This document shows, piece by piece, positions 55,125-64,000 of a stretch of DNA of 64,000 bases. How positions within the stretch are numbered: position 1 is the first letter of the stretch; each line of letters opens with the position of its first letter. A program made the translations under genes and the position numbers. Below the pieces are notes generated by a model. The model saw nothing but the letters and a program-made list of their open reading frames with translations, ran no database searches and was not told the origin of the DNA. The stretch is taken from the NCBI RefSeq assembly GCF_029168945.1, contig NC_083601.1, forward strand, positions 62,001-126,000, in the 5' to 3' direction. Source of the stretch: Cannabis sativa. Taxonomy: Eukaryota; Streptophyta; Magnoliopsida; Rosales; Cannabaceae.

Positions 55125-55961
55125 TTTATTTATTTTTAAGAGATATTTTATATATTATTTGGATTTTACGTTGGTATACTTTTTATTAATTTTATTAACT
55201 TATTTCTATAATGATATTTGTGGTAGTCATAATAGATTCTTTAAATATTTTTATAAACTCTCCAAATAATTTAGCATGTTTAAGTTATGGTTCAAACAAT
55301 TTGTTGTACACATACTTATCATTTTGTAGAAGAGTAGAAAAATAATTGCATTGAATCTTAAGTTCGATACTATAAATTATTTAAATTTTTTTAAATTTTT
55401 AGTGGAGACATATTATTTTTACAATTAATACCATTATAAAAAATCTAAAAAATATATTTAAATATTTTAATTAAAGTTACATTTGTGATATATTTCATTA
55501 GCGCATATACTTATGTAAATGTGTATGTGTGAGTTTTATTCCATTTTTTATTTTATGTTATAAAATTCTAGAATTAAAATTACATTACAATAAATACATA
55601 TATATAAAGTATTTTGCTTGATAATTGTGGAATATAATAAAATTTATATTGTGTAATAACATTGAGTATCTTTTAAAAATATTTTTTTATTATTATTAAG
55701 GTTTTTTTTTATTTTAATTTTAAAGTTTTAGAAACTTTTTATTTGTGTTTGGTCTCTAATAATAATTGTGCAATAATAAAAAACTTACATATATTTAAAA
55801 TATTTTGCTTAATATGAGTGAGAAATTTATTTATTCCTTAATTTTCAACGTTCAATATATTGGTCATATGGTAAGAGAGCTCCAATTGTACAATTAATAT
55901 ATAATTTACATTGGTTATATTTTTAATTATTGAAAGTATAAGAAAAGTCTCAAATATATTA
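55125..55961. other. No gene seen
   Basis: AT-rich intergenic DNA between Helitron 1 and the copia element. No frames or repeats of note. Confidence 0.55.
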
Positions 55962-55966
55962 TTAAT

Positions 55967-56199
55967 TGTTATAAAATAATATAAAGTAGATGAGAAGAAA
56001 GAAGAAGAAGATGAAGAGAGAAAGAGAAAGTGAATGAGAATTTATGAGTTGTTTATTCCAATGGGGTGAACCCCTATTTATACAAATACAAGAGTGAGAT
56101 ATTAAGAAACTAAGAAAAAGGGAAACTAAGGAAAAGATGAATGTTCATTACAATTCATAAAAGATTTGGACATCCACATAATTATTAATATTTATAACA
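55967..56199 (-). repeat. 3' LTR of the short-LTR copia element
   Basis: Same sequence as 61027-61268 except for a small deletion near 56158 and few substitutions. Contains GAAGAAGAAG-type purine repeats and the palindrome GGGGTGAACCCC. Confidence 0.93.
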
Positions 56200-56209
56200 C
56201 TCCCCCTTA
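56200..56209 (-). other. Polypurine tract of the short-LTR copia element
   Basis: The minus strand reads ATAAGGGGGAG directly before the LTR. Two similar CTCCCCCTC tracts (plus strand) lie further inside near 56284 and 56748. Confidence 0.75.
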
Positions 56210-56253
56210 TGTCCATAATAACTGCCTTATTAAAAATATTGCTGAAAACTTGA

Positions 56254-56571
56254 TCAAAGGAAAAAGAGTATAGTGTAAACTAACTCCCCCTCATTTAGGC
56301 ATTTGTGGAGATCTTCTAATCGACGAATTTCGATCTTCTGCCGTCTTCTCAAATGTTGATGTTGGTAATAACTTTGTAAATAAGTTTGTAAGATTGACAC
56401 TTGATTGAATATGTTGAACACCAATATGCATTTTCTTGAAGCGTATAAAGAAGAATTTCGTGGAATGTGTTCTAACTCTATCTCCTTCAATGTACCTCCT
56501 TTTAGTTGAACGATGCAAGCAGTATTATCCATAGAGAATTGCTTGGGTTGATACTTCTTTATTGAGTGCAA
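56254..56571 (-). pseudogene. Copia RNase H C-terminal remnant
   Basis: This frame reads SMDNTACIVQLKGG, the catalytic-Asp region of copia RNase H. A second frame (56291-56518) continues the domain with THSTKFFFIRFKK and NLFTKLLPTSTFEK, the typical end of copia pol. A frameshift near 56500 separates the two. The domain stands at the correct distance from the polypurine tract. Upstream RT and integrase are missing or beyond recognition, so it is a relic. Confidence 0.82.
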
Positions 56572-56599
56572 TCCATATGTTTCCTGAATATGCTATGTC

Positions 56600-59500
56600 A
56601 ATGTTCTCACTCACACACATTCTCTACTTGCTTCATAAAATGCAAGTATGTTAACATGATTTATAGTTGCATCGTTAAAAACCTTGCCAGAAAAACCCAG
56701 TGGGACAAAATCTGAGCTAGGGAAAAAGAGTACAACATGAATATGTCTCCCCCTCATGCACATATGATCCATAATTCTTTTGGTGATAATATATCTCATA
56801 AGATTATTGTTATCACTTTTAAAATATCACCATATATAATCTTTGATCATATATTTTCTATAACTCTTCCAGAGTATGTATGGACTTCTAAATTATAGAT
56901 GAGGGGTTCGTGGAACATTAATATTTATCCAACTAATTGTATCATTCATGTGTATATACAATCTTGTTCATACTAAAATTTAACATTTCAAGTAGATATG
57001 AACATAACACATTAATGATAATATAAATTTCATTTGTGACAATGATGGTACTCCAATACCATATATTTGTTCCATCTTGTTGTATGATCTTAATTTTCAT
57101 ATCAAATGATCATATATCTATAATTCTTAATACATATGAAGTACTTCAGGACTTCAATACTAATGAACAAACTTTATACATTTAATATTTCTCGATATAC
57201 AAAAGAAATAAAAGTTTGTTCTTCAATTAATCAAAAACTCTTCAAGAGTCTATCACAACGTATAATTTACGTATTTATACTGCATAGACAACCATACGTA
57301 TTTTTCAAACAATAATTTACTTACATGTCTTTATTTCATACAAAGATCTTTGTCATATAGTGCGCGCGATTTAGAATTTATATCACTTAAGACATGTATT
57401 AAATTCTTCTAGAATTTTTAGATAAGGCTTATTTCAAATTCTCACTATATTAGGAGCTCCAAATAAATAATTTTTTGTTGCAACATTTATGTGACGCTTA
57501 TAAATCCTTATAAAATATATTCTAGGCTATAATCAAATAATGATTATATTTTCTCAATATTTAAGCCTTACTTCAATCAATCTCATGTCTATGCAAACTT
57601 TGTACAACAATTCATTATGTACAAATACATATATGCAAATTTCTTATTAGAAATATTTATTTGCACACCCTACAGGTCTTACTTCACTTTATGTGAGTAA
57701 ATTTGCCTGGATTGCGTCATAATATTTTGGCCAAAAATCAAAATGTAAGTCGATGATTCTCAACAAATCTAATACCACGATCCTTGCTATCTCATGTTAG
57801 TTTATTGCATATGCAAACATTCAATATTTATTGTCGACAAAAATTTCAATAAATGATAATTTCCTCCCATATTGACATAACTTATAGAGATCTCTTTAAA
57901 TTACATATTTTTCAAATATGTTTATCATTTATAGGTACCTATAACGAATCACTTCAGGGATTCAATTATGATGAAATGTGTTATGTCTAACTTCTCTTGG
58001 GAGTCTTTTCGAGTACCGTTTTCATCACGGTTATCATTTTAATACTTTATAACATTAAGGTATCTCCATGAGTACCTCTAGATTTAACAACTTCAGGACA
58101 AATCAAATGAACATTTATTAATAATTTCTACATTGTTCATTTACGCTTCAGGCGTTTTCAACTCATTCTATCTCAACTTTGAATAATATTGATTTGCAGT
58201 TGGTATATATCATTTTGAACTATATTGTTCTTATATACTTTGTGCAAGGATCATTTTTTAAAAATTATCATCGATCCCAACTGCTTCTCTCCCCCTGATC
58301 GAGAGATTTTTTAAAAATTGTGATATCTAATAATATTAATACACCTGTAGGGATTTCAATATATCACAATGAATCAATATTTGTTTAAACTCATATATAC
58401 TATATGACATTGAACTTTAGGTTCAATAAACTTTAGTTTCAAGTTCAATCCTTATGAACTTAATTCATTTCTAAGAATGAGTCATACGTGTATAATTAGA
58501 AATACATAAATTTACACATTTTGTAAATGCATGATTATATAATCTTATCACATCGATAAGAAACTATGCAATAAAAATCTAACAATAGCTCAAGATTGTT
58601 AAGGAAATATAATTTAAATATTTTCTATGTGCAAATATATGCACATTCTTCTTTTGAGCCTTATAAATTAACAATGAGAAGAATCTTCTGGTTCTTCAAC
58701 AAAATTTAGTCAAATTCTTTGACAATTTATTGCATATGATTGATCATGTCAAAATAATTCAATTCATGAACTTCAGGTTCACTATAATTTGTATTTCAAT
58801 GAAACTTTCACAAGGTAATGTAAAATCACTACAACATATAAGTAATCATAAAAAGTTTCATTTTTATATACACGAATAATATAATTATATTATTCTCCAA
58901 AACATATACACTCTTCAGGAGTCACTATTATGTTTATCAAACTTTATATTTCTTCAGGAATCACTATCATCAATTCAATGATGTGTATAATTTAAAAGAT
59001 ACATGACAACTTCATCATGTTATTGTAATGGTCAAATAGATATAACCATAATATATCATTCATTTTTCCTGGTATCTTTTTAACAAGTTGTCTAATTTAT
59101 TAATAGACTATTCATCAGTCTAATTATCATGACTTGATATATTATATATTTAAATGTACAACCAGTACATATAATAAGTTATTTCTTATCACTTTTATAA
59201 CTAGATAAAAGTTATACATCTAGGTACATACAAATATATTTTACTACTCCAAGTAGCAATTGTATGTAAGACTTCTTCAGGAAGCTTTTCAAATAATCAT
59301 TTTGTGATTCTTTATCACTTTGATTATATTGGATCACTAACAAATGTTAGTAAGTTATATATTCACTTCTGGGAATATGCAAACTGAATTATATAGTAAC
59401 TATATATATACATATCCTGTACTAACAATAGTTTGAAACTATTGATTTCAAGAAATAATAAAATATGTATATATTAATTTGCTTTTAGCATTGCCAATAT

Positions 59501-60949
59501 ATGTGAAATCTATATTCTTTGAAATAAAATTTCATGTCTATTCATTCTCTTTAGGGAATGATATTTAAATATTCTAAATGTACAATAAATTTGTACAATT
59601 CACATTCTATTCAATAATCAAGTATACTTTTATCTTGATTATAAGTGTGTCCGTACTACAGATACGCGACCACTATTATTCAATTCCACACATGATATAT
59701 AAATTTCATGCACTTTGATTATGTGTGGTATCTCATCTTTTAGTTGTTTCCACTTTTTCTGGAAATATTTGATTAGTAAATAATGTCATTGATCATTTAA
59801 AATCATTACATTCACTTCGGGGAATGACGTTGAACAAGTAGAACATTATTATAAATTTCTTAAAAATTTATTACTTGTTCATCCATAAAAAATATAAGAA
59901 ATTATTCAACAATTTCTTTTACAATATTTTAAAGAATATATGAATGCAATTTTTGCATAGTCTCCAAGATGTATGCAAAATTTAATCTTTAATATATGTC
60001 AGATTCAATAATTTCCAACATTGCAAGTAATAACAATTTATAATAACATGACTAATACGATGAATCTTTAAAAGTAATTGACTTCAATTCGTATCATTCT
60101 CTGCAGGGAATGATGAACAATAAATACATGCCTCATGTATTTAAATAACATTAGTCATGCTCATTGTTATTCTTATACTTTGATGTTTCAATGCAATTTT
60201 CTTAACATTCTTTTTGGATATTCAAAACCCACTATAAAATTGCATCAATAATAATCATTTTTAATGATTCTTTAGTTGTATTCACATAAATACAATCATT
60301 TTTTTTTGACAAATATAAAATATTTACTTCAGGAAATGTTTGTCAAAATCTATATCGATATTAGATTACTTTTCATTGTCCTCAAAGAATACAAGAACAT
60401 ATATATAAATATGTATTCATCTCTTTCATTATATATCCATCAACTATATAATGAATATTACGTTTGCATAATCTTCAGGATATATGCAAGATTTTATTGA
60501 GGACGCATAATCATCAGGATATATGCAATATTTTATCGAGGATGCATAATCTTCAGGATATATACAATTTTTTATCGATGATGCATAATCTTCAGGATAT
60601 ATGCAATATTTATCGATGATGCATAATCTTTAAGATATATGCAATATTTTATCGATAATACATAATCTTTTAGATATATGTATAATTTATATAGATTTTC
60701 TCTATCATATCATAGGCACACATATATTGTAAATATTATGAATGATAAGAACATTATATATATATGAAATCAATAATAAATATATAAAAACATATACATA
60801 CATATATAATATATAGATATATAGATAAAAATAAAATAAAAAAAATAATTGAAATTGTTTCAGTCAGATGAGTATATATATAAATATATATTTAGTGTAT
60901 CGTGACTTTGAAACAATTCAAGAACTTTAACAAAATACTTACATTGGAT
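56600..60949 (-). other. Non-coding interior of the short-LTR copia element
   Basis: About 4.3 kb without pol or gag. CTTCAGG or close variants recur throughout, often before a short ATCACT or TTCAAT, and it is very AT-rich. A segment at 56660-56757 repeats the pattern of 56206-56292 (GAAAAAGAGTA...CTCCCCCTCAT). Confidence 0.65.
60466..60690. repeat. Tandem array of about five to six ~45 bp units
   Basis: Each unit reads GCATAATCTTCAGGATATAT + GCAATATTTTATCGA(G/T)GAT with increasing decay to the right. Confidence 0.88.
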
Positions 60950-61025
60950 CTTAGGCAGAGACTCATGCTTGAAGCTTGGGCAGAGACTCATGCTTGAAGC
61001 TTGGGCAGAGACTCGTGCTGATAAC
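60950..61025 (-). repeat. Three 25 bp repeats ending in the primer binding site
   Basis: Units at 60950, 60975 and 61000 read CTT(A/G)GGCAGAGACTCATGCTTGAAG. The third ends GTGCTGATAAC instead and directly precedes the LTR. It is read on minus as GTTATCAGCACGAGTCTC, the position of the primer binding site (about 61010-61025). Confidence 0.85.
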
Positions 61026-61026
61026 G

Positions 61027-61268
61027 TGTTATAAAATAATATAAAGTAGATGAGAAGAAAGAAGAAGAAGATGAAGAGAGAAAGAGAAAGTGAATGAGAA
61101 TTTCTGAGTTGTTTATTCCAATGGGGTGAACCCCTATTTATACAAATACAAGAGTGAGATATTAAGAAACTAAGAAAAAGGGAAACTAAGGAAAAGATGA
61201 ATTTTCATTACAATTCATGGTAATAAATAAAAGATTGGACATCCACATAATTATTAATATTTATAACA
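61027..61268 (-). repeat. 5' LTR of the short-LTR copia element
   Basis: 242 bp, TGTTATAAAA...TTATAACA, followed by the TSD TTAAT. Contains a CTATTTATACAAATACAAG stretch near 61133 in both LTRs; the minus strand holds a TATAAATAG box. Confidence 0.93.
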
Positions 61269-61509
61269 TTAATAAGATTATTGGATAGTAATTACATAAG
61301 TTTAAACCATTAATTTTTAGTACTAATTTATTATAATCTATTTTATTTTTAATGATTAAGGTATGATAAGAGCCTCAAATAAAATTGTGAATTGATCATG
61401 ACATAAATTACGCATTATTAATGCTAATTTATTTTTCAAGTCTTACATGGCTTTTTAATGGGCTAATTAATTTTTATAGTTACAAAAACATATATGTTAT
61501 ATGATTAGA

Positions 61510-62609
61510 CTAGGAAATAAACCCGCGCTTCGCGCAGTTTTGAAATATTTAAAGAAAATTTTATATATTTACATTCAAAAATATATTAATTTCATATTTA
61601 TTTATTAGTTTAATATTTAAAAATATATGTAAATATGAGTGAAGAATTTTTCAATTTAGTAATTTTTCATTTTTCATATAATATAATATTTTTGAAACTC
61701 ATTATATATTGATGATTATTAAAAACCGTATGATTATTGCTTTTAGAATATCATAGGTCATTTTTTATTCTTTATGATTTTAGAAATTGTATATTTAATA
61801 TATTTTTTTATTAATTATTATGGTGATATATTAATACTATTTATAATTCTCTTTATTATTTTTTTTCCTTCAATTATTAATATGTATATACACTTTTATA
61901 TAGAATATGTAAAGGCACATATATGTTACGGTTTTTATAACTGATTGTCATATTTATTATTATAAGATATAATTGAATATTAATTATAATTGTGGTTATT
62001 GTTAGGATAATATATAGATTAAGAGTATAAATTACGAAAAATTAGAAAATTACAAAGAAAGAAAGATAGGCTGCCACTTAAGAGTTTATATATTGATTTG
62101 TAAAATAATTTATATTAATGCATAATATAGGTATTTAAAAAATAAAAAAAAAAGATAAAGCACTAAAAAAAAGTAAAAATAGATTAAAAAAATATACATA
62201 GCATGCATATATATGATTATTTTTTTTCCCATTAAATATGACAAAAAAAGTATTTAGTTTTGTAAAAAATGTGGTATAAAATTATATTATTTGTTAGAGA
62301 AGTGTCTTTTGAAGAAAAAATACTTTCAATTTATAATGTAACATTTTTTTTCTTCATATATTGATATTTATATATTTATAATAGATTAGTAGTTAGATGT
62401 GGTTATAAGATATTCTATTATTAATTATTAGTAATAATAATAGATTAGATGTGTTATTAATGTAGATGTATTATATATAGATTTTTAGTTTAAAAAAATA
62501 ATTAAAAAAATTAAAAAATGACAAATTTAAAAAAATTAAGAATAGGTGAGAAAACTCATATAGAGTACCACATAAACTTGTTGATGCTTTCCTTTATACT
62601 AGATATAGA
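61510..62609 (-). mobile_element. Non-autonomous Helitron 2
   Basis: On the minus strand it starts TCTATATCTAGTATAAAGG (62609, preceded by A) and ends ...TTTATTTCCTAG (61510, followed by T). A GC-rich hairpin GCGC-TTC-GCGC at 61525-61535 lies close to the 3' end. About 1.1 kb, AT-rich, no Rep/helicase. The exact 5' base is ambiguous by a few bases because TCTAT is repeated there. Confidence 0.8.
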
Positions 62610-63690
62610 TAGATGGATTGTATCCAACTAAAATATACATATGTGTGTGTATATTACGTAGTGTATATAATTGTATATGATCTACACAATCTTTTATTGA
62701 GTGAAAAACGTAATTTACAACTAAATTTTAACGAAAAATAATATAAAAATATGATGCTTACCTCTTATACCTAAAGCTAAATGAATGAATATATTATCAA
62801 ATATTACATAACAATTGAATTTTTTTAATTTTATAGAAGCATATATAGAGGTATGTATAATAGATATGAGATTAGTTATTAAGAAAATATGTTATAATAA
62901 TAATAATAATAATGATAATAGTGGGAGTTATAACAAATGAAAGGTCACCATTGATAATGAATGATAATTAATTAAAAAAATATTAATACAAATCTTAAAT
63001 TTAAGAATTAAATTATAATTAATAAATAATCTTTCATTAGTAATAACATAAAAAATAAAAAAAATAAAAAATTAAATAAATTCAAAATAATGAAAAAAAA
63101 AACATAGAAATAATGCATGGAGAATGCCACATGACCTATGTTGTATTTTTTTCGTTCTCTACACTCTTTTTACCTTGACATTTTCTTTCCACACCAAAAT
63201 TTCAACTTCCAAACATGGCCTTCAAAAAAAGAATTTAAAAAATAATTCATATCTTCTCACACTAATTATAATATATACTAACTTACTCAAAGTTAGATCA
63301 TACAAACAAAATGAGAACCACATATTACAATATTTTTTTTTTTTTTTTGAAAAAAAAAATGTAACTTCAAAATCTATAAGTAGCTTCCAAGAGTCTCAAA
63401 GCCTACGACAGTTAAAAAAAATAATATTAGTACTAAACAATGCAATATGATTAAATATAGAGAGAGAATTAAGAGTGTAATTACTTTTTTTTTTTAAATA
63501 CCTTCGGTAGTGCAGAAGACAATATGATCACAAAAATTAATTTATCAAAATATTTTTTATAAGAAATTAAAAACAATTAACATATACACATATATACACA
63601 CTGTACACAATCTCAAAATTTTTGACTAAAAAAAGATATAATAATATTAGAGACAATGATAATAGCATAAGTATACAAACCATATCATGA
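62610..63690. other. No gene recognised
   Basis: AT-rich with A- and T-runs. The 108-codon plus frame at 63124-63450 includes a run of Phe from a T-tract and no recognisable domain; not accepted. Confidence 0.5.
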
Positions 63691-63693
63691 TTC

Positions 63694-64000
63694 TTACAAA
63701 ACCATCTTTGTCTCATCTATCATCCCAACCCACTCAAGGAGATCCATGTGAACCTACAAAACAATAACCCATAATGTTGAATCACAGGGTCAAGTTCATT
63801 TAATTTTAATTATGAGATTGAAAACATATATTGATCGTAACCAGAAAATCCTAATGAAAACAAATGATAGATCAAGATCATATAGAACACAATATAAGTT
63901 AGGAAAAAAATGAAACTAACAGAAGAAAAGAAAGGACTTACATGGAGATGTTGGTGGGAGATGACGATGATGAAGAAAAAGAAAGAGCTTCAAATGCAGA
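63694..64000 (-). CDS. Possible last two exons of a minus-strand gene running off the window
   Basis: On the minus strand, sequence up to 63942 ends in a good donor (AT|GTAAGT). A good acceptor (TTTTGTAG|G) begins a segment at 63753. Read in phase 0 the last segment gives HMDLLEWVGMIDETKMVL and a stop at 63694-63696. In that phase the upstream segment has a TGA near 63990. In another phase both segments are open to a stop at about 63720. So the frame cannot be settled here, and it could be untranslated sequence. I recognise no family. A plus-strand start at 63942 with an acidic reading is the alternative. Confidence 0.25.

Larger units (their letters stand above)
55967..61268 (-). mobile_element. 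Copia-type element with short LTRs (Ale-like), mostly non-coding interior
   Basis: LTRs at 55967-56199 (233 bp) and 61027-61268 (242 bp) have ends TGTTATAAAA...TTATAACA, and the TSD TTAAT flanks them (55962-55966 and 61269-61273). A polypurine tract (minus AAGGGGGAG) touches the left LTR, so the element is minus. Next to it is a copia RNase H tail. The remaining ~4.3 kb has no recognisable gag or pol and is AT-rich with recurrent CTTCAGG motifs and a 45 bp tandem array. Confidence 0.9.

Noticed and set aside
57355..57370. GCGCGC near 57362 as a possible Helitron end
   Set aside because: No CTAG end or hairpin at the proper distance.
60466..60690. Regular ~45 bp repeats resembling a CRISPR array
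   Set aside because: Contiguous decaying tandem units with no unique spacers, inside a plant retrotransposon.

Overview
The window looks like nuclear DNA of a eudicot plant. It is very AT-rich and dominated by plant transposable elements (Ty3 Tekay-like and Athila-like, Ty1/copia, gag-only LTR elements, hAT and Harbinger MITEs, Helitrons), with one intron-containing plant bZIP gene. I cannot name the species from sequence alone. No bacterial or viral genes, tRNA, rRNA or CRISPR array were seen.

Layout. 1-8299 is a minus-strand Ty3/gypsy chromovirus (Tekay-like). Its left LTR is cut by the window edge and its gag-pol is frameshifted. 8300-9635 and 34854-36205 are one AT-rich locus carrying about three diverged copies of a ~556 bp tandem repeat, split by a 25.2 kb nested insertion. 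The outer insertion (9636-34853, TSD AAAGG) is a minus-strand Athila-type element that keeps gag and protease but has lost the rest of pol. Two members of one copia-type, gag-only (TR-GAG-like) family sit inside it. Element B (about 12359-20854) is a chimera ending in two opposed U3 termini from different LTR subfamilies. Element A (22338-32516, TSD GATCA) is a ~10 kb unit with a scarred left junction. Both have 3.4-3.7 kb leaders with GC-rich hairpin clusters and no pol.

36206-48453 is intergenic and full of small insertions: a TGACGTCA-bearing tandem duplication, a Harbinger-type element with a transposase tail, two solo LTRs of the TR-GAG family (TSDs ATATA and TTTAG), a fragment of a plastid fibrillin/PAP gene, and three hAT-type MITEs with 8 bp TSDs.

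48454-50811 (minus) is the only apparently intact host gene: a four-exon group I bZIP transcription factor of 367 residues. Upstream lies a 1.9 kb TIR element with an 8 bp TSD (51218-53135). Then come a Helitron (53867-55124), a 5.3 kb minus-strand copia element with short LTRs and almost no coding capacity (55967-61268), a second Helitron (61510-62609), and possible spliced exons at the right edge.

The observations most worth following up are: (1) the two-U3-ended chimeric insertion B with an anomalous target duplication; (2) conserved, covarying hairpins in the TR-GAG leaders; (3) a ~200 bp patch where one LTR of element A differs from its partner at all ten CAG/CTG sites and nowhere else, which may be an assembly or base-calling artefact or an unusual mutational footprint; and (4) the templated filler and tandem-LTR scar at the left end of A.
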